Shown here piece by piece: positions 53,292 through 62,256 of a DNA stretch of 64,000 bases (the stretch's first letter is position 1; each line of letters begins with the position of its first letter). Under the pieces are notes generated by a model that made no database searches, was not told where the DNA came from, and saw nothing but the letters and a program-made list of their open reading frames with translations. A program made the translations under genes and the position numbers. The DNA comes from Lachnospiraceae bacterium (lineage in GTDB: Bacteria; Bacillota; Clostridia; Lachnospirales; Lachnospiraceae): positions 62,001-126,000 of the forward strand of contig CAJTGD010000002.1 in NCBI GenBank assembly GCA_910575475.1. The letters run 5' to 3'.

Positions 53292-54956
53292 TCATCCAAC
53301 ACATTCTCCTCTAAAAGACGCGAAATCTCCAATCTTGTCCCTTTGAACCTCCTCCATTAATTGAATCATCTGATCAACCTTCTTCAATGTACCTTCATCT
53401 TCTATTTTTGAGTAAACAATCCCCCGCTTGCATTCGAGAAAAAATAATTTCCTCCTTCTTATATATTCATTTAAAATATCTTTAAGTTCAGTTCCATTTA
53501 TTTTTTGAATAATATCGTTCAATTCGAAATCAAATACGTATCTCCCCAACAGACTATAGCTTTTCTCCATAAATGAATTATATGCCTCTTCTGGCACTCC
53601 ATTTTTTTTATTGATTCTTATACTTTCTGAGTGGTCTGAATAGTAATTATTTGTTCCCCATACATATGCTCCATCAAATGCATTGACTTTCTCTGATAAT
53701 TCCTTAATGACTCCCTTTCCATGAATAAAACAGTCTGTGTAAAGCAATACTAATTTAGATGAAGACATGAATCCCTGATTCTTTTTCATATATTCTACAA
53801 CATTATACGTATCAGATATAACGTAATTTATTTTCATTCCAAATTCGCTTCCAGAACCTATAAGCGCTTGATATTCTTTCTCTAATTCATCAGATATTAT
53901 TATATCTATTTCTTTTACATGTATTAGTTTTAATGTATTCAAAGCATAAAACATAATAGGCTTATTCCCCATTGATATCATTTTAGCTTGCTTTTTCTCT
54001 ATATAGCTCCCCACTATAATACCTTTTGCTCGATTGTGCCCTTTACATAAAAAATTATAGGATATCCCTGGTTTTTCCCTTAATAATGAAGCGATAGCAC
54101 CTCCACCACATGCTGAATAGATACCTATCGAACATTTTGAAATAACATAAAGCGAATAAAGATATTTTAAATCCCTGTCATATCCATCTTCATACTTATA
54201 TATTACATTTAGTGTGCCCTGACCAAGTTTCTCATATCTCCTAGTCTCTACAGAACATACCTTTCCTGAATATTTATTCTCAAATTCCCGCAAAATTCCT
54301 TTATCTTCCGTAGCCAGAAAAATTTTTCTTTCAGCCATTTTCTCTGAGAATTCATCTATTTTATTAAAGATTTCATTCATTGAGATTGGACACAAATGTC
54401 CTACCGGTCTTAATTCTTTATAATCTGTTCCCCTTGCCAGAACACCAATTATATCATCATCACATACTCCCTGTTTATTTCTGCAACATTCAAAATATTT
54501 TTTTACCTCTGCCTTTATACGAATATACTGTTGAAAATACCTACGCCATGTCATAGTGTCATCATCAAAAAAATCTATAAATTTCTCTAAGTCTAATATA
54601 TTTACAGAAGCAAGTTCGCTTACATCATCTATTACAAAAAAATCATTGCTATTATAAGCTTCCTCTATACTTACATTAAATGGCTGCTCAAAATAATATT
54701 CCCACACATTCTCTTTTCCTACTTTAGAAGCATCATATTGTGGAATTTTACAATTTCTCCAATCTACAACTGGAATAAAATTGTTTTCCACCGCAAATCT
54801 AATTCCACATAACGTATATAATATATACCAACCCAATCCGCCAGTTGAAATTAATGTATAACCCATTTTTAAAACCGCAAATTTCTTGTCTGTTGTCATT
54901 TTTGCAGACAACGTATCATTACGCAAACTTGTATAATCTATTACGTCTTTATTCAT
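53292..54956 (-). CDS. Fucosyltransferase-like domain fused to degenerate nucleotidyltransferase domain
   Basis: A 554-residue fusion. Residues about 10-310 resemble fucosyltransferase/NodZ-like GT folds: TGGLGWYILYTLCGIRFAVE, IIGVLARGTDYKELRPVGH in place of the usual HxRRGD motif, and SIGIYSACGGGAIASLLREK. Residues about 320-554 resemble an NTP-transferase fold (MISMGNKPIMFYALNTLKLI, LVLLYTDCFIHGKGVI), but the glycine-rich GxGTR loop is replaced by GSYIEKKQA. The second half may therefore be non-catalytic. ATG at 54956 is chosen over 54980 because TAGGAG precedes it. Confidence 0.6.
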   Translation of the reverse strand: MNKDVIDYTSLRNDTLSAKMTTDKKFAVLKMGYTLISTGGLGWYILYTLCGIRFAVENNFIPVVDWRNCKIPQYDASKVGKENVWEYYFEQPFNVSIEEAYNSNDFFVIDDVSELASVNILDLEKFIDFFDDDTMTWRRYFQQYIRIKAEVKKYFECCRNKQGVCDDDIIGVLARGTDYKELRPVGHLCPISMNEIFNKIDEFSEKMAERKIFLATEDKGILREFENKYSGKVCSVETRRYEKLGQGTLNVIYKYEDGYDRDLKYLYSLYVISKCSIGIYSACGGGAIASLLREKPGISYNFLCKGHNRAKGIIVGSYIEKKQAKMISMGNKPIMFYALNTLKLIHVKEIDIIISDELEKEYQALIGSGSEFGMKINYVISDTYNVVEYMKKNQGFMSSSKLVLLYTDCFIHGKGVIKELSEKVNAFDGAYVWGTNNYYSDHSESIRINKKNGVPEEAYNSFMEKSYSLLGRYVFDFELNDIIQKINGTELKDILNEYIRRRKLFFLECKRGIVYSKIEDEGTLKKVDQMIQLMEEVQRDKIGDFASFRGECVG

Positions 54957-55003
54957 GATTGTTGACACTCCTACCATCATTTTTTTGAAAGAATATACTC
55001 ATA

Positions 55004-56446
55004 TTATTGTAAATCCAAAATCTTTTCCCAAAACTTTAGATGTGTTTCCATTAAACTTTTAGGATATACCATCTCATGAGCCAGCTTCCCCATCGTATGC
55101 AGCTTCTCCCTATGCGCGGCCAAATATTCTATTCTTTTAGCTGTCGCAAAGTAATCTCCTATTGGAACAATATATCCATTTGTTCCATCCATAATATCTT
55201 CTTTCACCCCTGATGTAGCCGTCACGACAGGCACTGTGCCATTTCCCATTGCTTCTATAATACTAATGCTTCTTCCCTCATAATCTGCGAGATTAATACA
55301 AATATCCTGCCGTTTCCAAAAATCCGATATTTCAGAACGATTTAACCTGCCAGAAAAATGTACCTTTTCATGCAATCCATTGCCATATACGAATTCCTCC
55401 ATTTCTTTCCGCGCAGGACCATCCCCAGCAAGTTCCATATTATAATGAATCCTATCCCTCTCCAACACTTCCACAAGCCGCAACAATAGATCCATTCTTT
55501 TCTGTGAATACTTCATACCATCCATACGGCCTGCATAGCCTATATGGATTGGTGAGAAAGCATCCTCTGTATAAACACGATCCAATATAGGTTCACATGG
55601 AAAAGGGCAAGTCATAGAATATACCTTTTCGGGCTTTATCCCTTTCAATATCATGTCATTTCTTATATCCTGGCTAACGCCAATATAAATGTCGGAACAT
55701 TCCTTTAAGTCCATATACTCTTCGTAAATTCTATAATTGCCACCATGAATCACAGATATAATTTCAACCATATCCGGATAGTATTGCTTTAGCAAATATG
55801 CTGCTAACATCACTCCATCCGGCTTACTTGTAATAATTTTACAAGGTAATTTGTTCATAATAGCCTCGATTAAATTAGTGATCGTATTCAGTGAAAATGG
55901 CTCATTATGATTAATGTCTACGCTTATAACATTTCTTTTTATAGAATCTGGCATGTTGCAAGTAACATTATCCGAAATAATAAAAATATCTTTATATCTT
56001 TTTAGCAAAGCTTCACAAATATCTATCGTCCAGGCTTCAATCCCCCCCAAACCCAAACCATCATAACAATCAAACATTATTGTTTCCTTTTTATTAACAT
56101 CAGGTGTCTGACAGGTTATTCTTTGTTCTATTTTGTAATTTTTCTTATATACATCAAGGATGAGTTTGTGATAACCAATTTCCTTCTTCAAGTCATAATG
56201 GTACACTTGCCGCAATACTTGCCTGATTTCTTTTACTGCATATAAATCAGCGACAGCAATACATATATGTGCTTCCTGATATTCTTTTATTCTGTCGGGA
56301 TTTACAACTTGATTTCCCTCTATGTTTTTCCCCCAATTGGCCGGATCACTATCTACAATCGCTAATATTGTTGCGTTATCCCATCGTAAAATCTTACATA
56401 ACGCCCTACAGCGTTTTCCTGCCCCATACAGAATCAATCCATTCAT
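55004..56446 (-). CDS. Rossmann module plus GT4-type glycosyltransferase
   Basis: A 480-residue protein. N-terminus: Rossmann module MNGLILYGAGKRCRALCKIL with AIVDSDPANWGKNIEG. The rest is a GT-B glycosyltransferase of family 4: GLGLGGIEAWTIDICEAL, ISVIHGGNYRIYEEYMD, PIHIGYAGRMDG, MELAGDGPARKEMEEFVYG, and the donor-site SIIEAMGNGTVPVVTATSGV. ATG at 56446 is set by GGAGGA six bases upstream; the frame is open to 56473. It is in line with the surrounding transferases. Confidence 0.85.
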   Translation of the reverse strand: MNGLILYGAGKRCRALCKILRWDNATILAIVDSDPANWGKNIEGNQVVNPDRIKEYQEAHICIAVADLYAVKEIRQVLRQVYHYDLKKEIGYHKLILDVYKKNYKIEQRITCQTPDVNKKETIMFDCYDGLGLGGIEAWTIDICEALLKRYKDIFIISDNVTCNMPDSIKRNVISVDINHNEPFSLNTITNLIEAIMNKLPCKIITSKPDGVMLAAYLLKQYYPDMVEIISVIHGGNYRIYEEYMDLKECSDIYIGVSQDIRNDMILKGIKPEKVYSMTCPFPCEPILDRVYTEDAFSPIHIGYAGRMDGMKYSQKRMDLLLRLVEVLERDRIHYNMELAGDGPARKEMEEFVYGNGLHEKVHFSGRLNRSEISDFWKRQDICINLADYEGRSISIIEAMGNGTVPVVTATSGVKEDIMDGTNGYIVPIGDYFATAKRIEYLAAHREKLHTMGKLAHEMVYPKSLMETHLKFWEKILDLQ

Positions 56447-56541
56447 GCTAATTCCTCCATTCGGCATTACCATTACAGGAAGCTTTCAGACTTAACTCAT
56501 AGTCATCCAGTGACATTTCTAATTCACCAAATACATTACTT

Positions 56542-57747
56542 TCATAAAATACCGGCATCCCCTGATTCAAAAAAACTTTGCGGAAGTTCTTGATAAGATA
56601 TCAATTTTTGATCAATCAGTTCTATTTTTTCAGAATCAATACTTCTTTTTTTCAATTCTTCTTTTACTTGCATTGCTACATCTATTTTTAGTAGTGCCAG
56701 AACTATGTAATCAAAACTGCTCTCACATATTTGGTCTATTTCACATACCGGAAATCCATCGTTTTGGTAAATCCGATAGTTTTTATCTACCCACAATACC
56801 AGTTCATATAAATGATACTGTTTGATAAAATCATACAGTGCCTGTCCAAAAACGCCTGCTCCGTAAATAATTATCTTACTTCCTCTGCTTACATTCTTAA
56901 AAGGATACAAATATTTCTTATCCACAAACGTTTCATATCCTCCTATTAATAGAGAAAAGATTATAATCCATTCTAACTGTTTATATACATTGGGAGATAC
57001 TTTTCTCTTTTTAAATTCCGGCATCAGGAAACGATATACATACTGTTCAGAAGTAAAATTACTTTTCACGTGATTGTGCATAATCGAGCCACTATTTTGG
57101 CGGTAATAATATAAGCATTCATCTATGAAATAGACATATTTTGCATCCAGCAGCGCAAGTATATGACAGGAAAAATCTTCTGAAAATTGAATTTTTTCAT
57201 CCACAGTGGCAAAAATATTTTTAAGGATACTGGACTTGTAAAGGTTTGCTACAAGTCCCAATGTCATATTTGATTTATAAAACATATTCAAATCTATCAT
57301 ATTTTCCGCGGTAAACCTGCCAGTATATTTTCCCTGTCTCCATTTTCCTATAATTCCTATATCTATCCCTTCTAATGTCTTCATCACCCTAGGGATGACA
57401 ATATCAACGTCATACACAGTCATGGCCCGTATAAGTTTATCACATAGCAATTCATCTATGTAGTCATCCGCGTCAATAAACATCACAAACTCACCTGATG
57501 CCATCCCCAGTCCCTTTTTTCGCGCGCTGTTCGGGCCTTCATTCTTTTTCCTGATTCCAGTGATATTATGATACTGATTAGAATATAACTGGATAATCTC
57601 CCAACTGGAATCTTCCGAACCATCGTCAATTAAAATCAATTCATATTTTGAATATGTCTGCTTTAAGATACTTTCGATACATTCTGCCAGAAAGCATTGC
57701 GCATTATAAACTGGAACAATAATACTGATCAAACCTTTTTTTTCCAT
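56542..57747 (-). CDS. Family 2 glycosyltransferase plus Rossmann module
   Basis: A 401-residue enzyme. N-terminal GT2 domain: GLISIIVPVYNAQCFLAECI, LILIDDGSEDSSWEIIQLY, GEFVMFIDADDYIDELLCDK (DAD metal site). The C-terminal ~110 residues are a Rossmann module (KIIIYGAGVFGQALYDFIKQ; VLWVDKNYRIYQNDGFPV). ATG follows AGGTGG. About 95 bases separate it from the GT4 gene downstream. Confidence 0.85.
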   Translation of the reverse strand: MEKKGLISIIVPVYNAQCFLAECIESILKQTYSKYELILIDDGSEDSSWEIIQLYSNQYHNITGIRKKNEGPNSARKKGLGMASGEFVMFIDADDYIDELLCDKLIRAMTVYDVDIVIPRVMKTLEGIDIGIIGKWRQGKYTGRFTAENMIDLNMFYKSNMTLGLVANLYKSSILKNIFATVDEKIQFSEDFSCHILALLDAKYVYFIDECLYYYRQNSGSIMHNHVKSNFTSEQYVYRFLMPEFKKRKVSPNVYKQLEWIIIFSLLIGGYETFVDKKYLYPFKNVSRGSKIIIYGAGVFGQALYDFIKQYHLYELVLWVDKNYRIYQNDGFPVCEIDQICESSFDYIVLALLKIDVAMQVKEELKKRSIDSEKIELIDQKLISYQELPQSFFESGDAGIL

Positions 57748-57796
57748 TTATCCACCTGCTGAATCAAACAAAACCGTATAATGTTCTTTATCATAT

Positions 57797-58945
57797 TTAA
57801 AGATTTATTCGACATATTTTTTGCTTATTTATACCCAGATGTATCAAGTAATTTTCTATATCATCTGCCACTGTCGCATTTATAACTGCCAGAATTACTT
57901 TATCAAAATAATACTCTGAAATATTTTCAGGATAAATCAGCCCCTCTCCTTTTACCTTATCCGCCCATGCCACAATTTCACAATAATTTTGGGACTCTAT
58001 CACCCCTTTTATCGCCTTTCCGAATCTGCCCGCCCCGTATAATATAACCTTGTCTTGCGGATTTATTTGACTAAATGGATAAAGCATTCCACCATTGATC
58101 CGAAATATGGAATCCGGATCGGACATACACATAAAAAAAGTGTGTACCTGTGATAATTGCTCTTTCATATTTTCAATCTTATTTTCATTTCTAACTATAC
58201 ATTTGTCAAAAATGTCTTTCATTATTTTCATGCTTTCCTTATGTGTGATTGAGGTTCCCATAATAGAATCGTTTCTCACCACATAGTGATAAAAGCATTT
58301 TCCCGAAACAGCGATTTTTTTAGATTCAAAAATATACGGATATATTACATCCGCGTCCTCTCCAATCTTCGCGTCCAGAGGTACATCCATTTGATATTTT
58401 ATTAGTCTCTCTTTCCTAAATATTTTATTCGTTATATGCATATTAATCTGAGAATCAAAAAAATGATTTGTTTTGATTACATGGCGCAATAGGTGATATA
58501 AAGTATCTCCTCCATATATACCCGCATTTATTTTTTCATTTTCAATGATTGAATGGTTTTTATAATCCCGTATCAACCCACTGGTTACAATATCTGAATT
58601 GCTTGCAACCGCGATCCCCATCAGATATTCATACATATCCGCCTCTATCCAATCATCACTATCGACGCAGGCAACATAATCCCCCACAGCTAAACGAAAT
58701 CCCTGCTGCCTTGCGCTTGTCGAGCCGCCATTCTTTTTATGCAGCACTCTTATTCTGGGATCCTTCTTTTTCCATTCATCACAAATTCTCCCGCATCCAT
58801 CTATCGATCCATCATCTACAAGAATAATTTCTAAATTTTGATATGTTTGTCTAACAACACTTTTTATACATTTATTAAGATATGCTTCCACATTATAAAC
58901 TGGAATTATAACTGATAGCAACGGCTCATTTATTCTATATAGCAT
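57797..58945 (-). CDS. Family 2 glycosyltransferase plus Rossmann module
   Basis: A 382-residue enzyme with a GT2 domain (LLSVIIPVYNVEAYLNKCIK; IILVDDGSIDGCGRICDEW; GDYVACVDSDDWIEADMYEY with DSD metal site) and a C-terminal Rossmann module (KVILYGAGRFGKAIKGVIES; VAWADKVKGEGLIYPENI). It is paralogous to the adjacent 56542-57747 gene in layout. AT-rich codon use like its neighbours. Sugar and acceptor unknown. Confidence 0.85.
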   Translation of the reverse strand: MLYRINEPLLSVIIPVYNVEAYLNKCIKSVVRQTYQNLEIILVDDGSIDGCGRICDEWKKKDPRIRVLHKKNGGSTSARQQGFRLAVGDYVACVDSDDWIEADMYEYLMGIAVASNSDIVTSGLIRDYKNHSIIENEKINAGIYGGDTLYHLLRHVIKTNHFFDSQINMHITNKIFRKERLIKYQMDVPLDAKIGEDADVIYPYIFESKKIAVSGKCFYHYVVRNDSIMGTSITHKESMKIMKDIFDKCIVRNENKIENMKEQLSQVHTFFMCMSDPDSIFRINGGMLYPFSQINPQDKVILYGAGRFGKAIKGVIESQNYCEIVAWADKVKGEGLIYPENISEYYFDKVILAVINATVADDIENYLIHLGINKQKICRINL

Positions 58946-58983
58946 TTTCTTATCCTTCTACAATTTTCTCTAACCATTGTCAT

Positions 58984-60228
58984 TTATATTAAAACCGTAC
59001 ATGTCTGCAATTTTCCCAGTATTTCTAAAACCTCACTTCTTCCATTCACCAAACAAGGCCAGACAAATATATTTTCTTTAAATTTCATTTCCTCTAATAA
59101 TCGGATTGGGTATCCGAGCAATGTATCAATTTTATTGTCTCTCTTTGTAACAATCAATCCACTTATATTTACTCCAAAACGCATTAACACAATGATTGCC
59201 TTGACGGCTTCTGCACCGGCTCCGTAAATAAATATTTTATTCCCATTCTGATATATACTTTTTATCCGATTTAATACAGTACATTCATAATAATCAATGC
59301 TTTGGATAATATATTCGTCATGGAACACATTCATTAGCTTGTCCACCACATGATCTGATATGATTTTTAAGTCATTTAAGTCATTTTCAAATTGTTCTAC
59401 CGTATATCCATATGCATATTTGATATTAAATAATCGTTTAATAGCCTGCATATATTTAATATGTAGATACTTAGAAAATCTTTTTCCGGAATATTCATCA
59501 AATTTCGTAAAATAATTCACTGTATCCACAATGTATCTAGCAGCTATCTTTTTATCACTTCGATATCTTTGGTTCCAAGATCCATCAGCAAAATCCCGAT
59601 ACACACTCCATGCAGCATTTATAAAATATAAATCCCCTTTACACGCCATATATGTTCTTAAAGCTTCATCGCCTGTGGCTGCCTTAAAGTCCGGCTGATT
59701 TTTCATATAATCTGTTCTGCCAAAAAAAGATGCTGTTGGATACCAGCCTTTTGTAGGTGATATTATTTCCCTATCATCTATATAGCCAGATGGATGGTTA
59801 TGTACATTAATCTGCAATTCATCTGATTCCTCCCGATACACTAATGCATTATGATAACATAGAGAAATATTTGGATTTGACTCCATCAGATCATATTGTT
59901 TCTGTAGTTTTTTATTATAGATCCAAAAATCGTCTCCTTCACAAAAAGCTATATACTTACCTTTTACTATAGGATAAATATATGTTCGAAGGATGTCCAC
60001 TCCTTTTGAATATTGGTTCTCTTTTTGAAGAATCAGTTTTATCTTATTCGGATATTCTTTTTTATATTCCTGCAATATTTTTGTAGTTCCATCTGTAGAC
60101 GCATCATCATGGATTAAAATCTCATATTCAAACCCACCCTTTTGCATGAGGAAACCATCCAATGCATTTTTAACATATTTTTCCTGGTTATATGTTGCAC
60201 AGACTATTGATATATCTACTTTTTCCAA
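58984..60228 (-). CDS. Family 2 glycosyltransferase plus Rossmann module
   Basis: A 414-residue enzyme. GT2 domain: VDISIVCATYNQEKYVKNAL, EILIHDDASTDGTTKILQEY, KYIAFCEGDDFWIYNKKLQK (EGDDFW in place of DxD, typical of this subgroup). The C-terminal ~90 residues are a Rossmann module (KIFIYGAGAEAVKAIIVLMR; GLIVTKRDNKIDTLLGYPIR). Start is TTG at 60228, with AAGGGGAA five bases upstream and no better ATG. Confidence 0.83.
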   Translation of the reverse strand: MEKVDISIVCATYNQEKYVKNALDGFLMQKGGFEYEILIHDDASTDGTTKILQEYKKEYPNKIKLILQKENQYSKGVDILRTYIYPIVKGKYIAFCEGDDFWIYNKKLQKQYDLMESNPNISLCYHNALVYREESDELQINVHNHPSGYIDDREIISPTKGWYPTASFFGRTDYMKNQPDFKAATGDEALRTYMACKGDLYFINAAWSVYRDFADGSWNQRYRSDKKIAARYIVDTVNYFTKFDEYSGKRFSKYLHIKYMQAIKRLFNIKYAYGYTVEQFENDLNDLKIISDHVVDKLMNVFHDEYIIQSIDYYECTVLNRIKSIYQNGNKIFIYGAGAEAVKAIIVLMRFGVNISGLIVTKRDNKIDTLLGYPIRLLEEMKFKENIFVWPCLVNGRSEVLEILGKLQTCTVLI

Positions 60229-60253
60229 TATCTTCCCCTTTCTATGCTAAATA

Positions 60254-61357
60254 CTAACTATGTTTGTTATCTACTGCATACATTATCGTTTCAGTTGTAA
60301 TATTGGTATAATGGCGAATATAAATCCTATACCAAGGATAGTTTTCTATAATATAAAAAGGAATTTTCCATAAATCATCTTCCCAATGATAAACAGATAT
60401 TGCCAACTTTGGATGATATTTTTCTATCGTACACTTTGCTCCTTTCAATGCCTCCATTTCTGCACCTTCTATATCCATCTTAATATAGGTCGCTTCTTTC
60501 CCACGGAGCATTTCGTCAATGGAAATAACTTGAATACTTTTTTCAGCTTCATCTGCAATTCTTGATGACCCTGTCTCAGAATCCTCAACAAAAAATGTTT
60601 TACCAGTCTTCGAATATGCTCCACAATTTACAGCCTCAATATTTTTTAAATTGCTTAATTCAATCGTTCCCTGCAAAATATTGTACATAAGCGGATCAGG
60701 CTCCATTGCATAAATATTCTTATACTTCCCTTTTGACCATTCTGCAAACTGTACTGATGTTCCTCCATCATATGCACCAGCATCTACAAACACTTCTTTT
60801 TCATAAGGCTTCATTATTTCATTAATTGGAAAATACTGGTAATGCCCCTTTTCGAAACTGGCTTCTAACAATTCCACATTATTCGTTTGTCTGTATTTTA
60901 ATAAATTATCAAATACTACAACCGAACGTTCATCTGCCAAATGTTCTTTAACTTTTAGAATCATATCGTTTTCTTTCTCTATCAAATCTTTCAGGCTATT
61001 TACTTCATACATCCCTGGACCATATACCATCCCTCGCGCATAGATATTTATCCCTTCAACATCTTCAGTAAGTTCTAAAATCTGTTTTTGGAATTCCCAA
61101 TTATAGGTTGCAATGCAAATAGACACTTCCTTCATTGATTTTAATTCTTGAAATGTAAACACTGGCAAACCTGCAAACGTGGTTCCTTCTTGTTCTATTC
61201 TTGAAGAATCCGCAAATCCAACCACCTCAATTCCTGCATGCGATAATTCTTTATACATACTCAATCCAGATACTGAACAACACCATATTATAACCTTTTT
61301 ATACTTAATTTCATCATAGTTGAGTTTTAATTGCTTATAATTGTAGTGTTTTACCAT
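60254..61357 (-). CDS. Rossmann module plus FkbM-family methyltransferase
   Basis: A 367-residue protein. Residues about 15-120: Rossmann module (KKVIIWCCSVSGLSMYKELS; VGFADSSRIEQEGTTFAGLP), with the glycine motif weakened. Residues about 170-340: FkbM methyltransferase (VFVDAGAYDGGTSVQFAEWS, AMEPDPLMYNILQG, VISIDEMLRGKEATYIKMDI, EGAEMEALKGA). FkbM enzymes O-methylate sugars and similar groups. ATG at 61357 (MVKHYNYKQL) follows GGAGGGGG; the frame is open to 61381. Confidence 0.83.
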   Translation of the reverse strand: MVKHYNYKQLKLNYDEIKYKKVIIWCCSVSGLSMYKELSHAGIEVVGFADSSRIEQEGTTFAGLPVFTFQELKSMKEVSICIATYNWEFQKQILELTEDVEGINIYARGMVYGPGMYEVNSLKDLIEKENDMILKVKEHLADERSVVVFDNLLKYRQTNNVELLEASFEKGHYQYFPINEIMKPYEKEVFVDAGAYDGGTSVQFAEWSKGKYKNIYAMEPDPLMYNILQGTIELSNLKNIEAVNCGAYSKTGKTFFVEDSETGSSRIADEAEKSIQVISIDEMLRGKEATYIKMDIEGAEMEALKGAKCTIEKYHPKLAISVYHWEDDLWKIPFYIIENYPWYRIYIRHYTNITTETIMYAVDNKHS

Positions 61358-61405
61358 TGTACCATCCCCCTCCTTTCCCAAAAGCTAATGGTCTACTTAT
61401 CCTCC

Positions 61406-62239
61406 CTACATTATACATTGACCCTTGTTGTCTAATAATTTTATTGCACTGACTGGATGGACTTTTCTCTTTTTTAATGGCGGGATCTCCATATAATTTC
61501 CAAACTTAAAACTCAGATAACTATCGTAATCTTTAATTCCTTGAAATAGTTTTCCCTCAAACATAATGTCAATACTATTTTCATACCATTTTCGATAATA
61601 TCCATATTCTCTATTAGGTGTTGGAAACATTAATATCCTGACCATCCTGGTTTTCTTTTTATTCGCAATGATAATCATCTTGTAATAATATTCCCAAACT
61701 AATTCCACTGGTATCTTGGCCAGTACCTTATAGCATTGCCGTTTTATTGTATTTTTTTCTGCTATCTGTCCTACTTTTGACCACAGTATCTTCCTGACAC
61801 AAAAGCATTCAAAATTTTTTATACTTCTCAATATATAATTATCAGGCACTCCATCTAGCGGAAAAATATCAATAAAAATCCCCTGTTTATAGGGCATATG
61901 CTCTTGGTATTCTCTAAGAAACAGCGTATTTTTCCTTCGGAGCTTTCCATATCCCCATCGGTAGCCTTTTGTTCTTCTATTGTCTTGAAAGTAAAAACGA
62001 GTGTCATCCAGTTCTGTTTTTACTGCCTGCCGAAACCGCTCATATTCCGACCTGAGAAACGCTACATCTGCATCATCATCCCACGGTATATATCCACCAT
62101 GCCGGACTGCGCCTAATAAAGTTCCCGCTATAATATTGTATTTAATCCTACATTTTTTACATATTCTGTCTACCTCTACAAGCAATTCCAATTGTATCAT
62201 CTGTATCTGCCGAAGGGTATCGTTGTCAATCTGCATCAT
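61406..62239 (-). CDS. LicD-family phosphotransferase
   Basis: A 277-residue LicD-type protein, which transfers phosphocholine or a similar phospho-group from a CDP-linked donor to a glycan. Core motifs are complete: NIIAGTLLGAVRHGGYIPWD, DDADVAFLRSEYERF, and GIFIDIFPLDGVPDN. It has no Rossmann module. GAGGGAAAT precedes two adjacent ATG codons (62239 and 62236). It lies 17 bases downstream of the partial gene at the right edge, and its donor may come from the cytidylyltransferase of the multi-domain gene (inference). Confidence 0.85.
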   Translation of the reverse strand: MMQIDNDTLRQIQMIQLELLVEVDRICKKCRIKYNIIAGTLLGAVRHGGYIPWDDDADVAFLRSEYERFRQAVKTELDDTRFYFQDNRRTKGYRWGYGKLRRKNTLFLREYQEHMPYKQGIFIDIFPLDGVPDNYILRSIKNFECFCVRKILWSKVGQIAEKNTIKRQCYKVLAKIPVELVWEYYYKMIIIANKKKTRMVRILMFPTPNREYGYYRKWYENSIDIMFEGKLFQGIKDYDSYLSFKFGNYMEIPPLKKRKVHPVSAIKLLDNKGQCIM

Positions 62240-62256
62240 TTATTTCCCTCTATATA

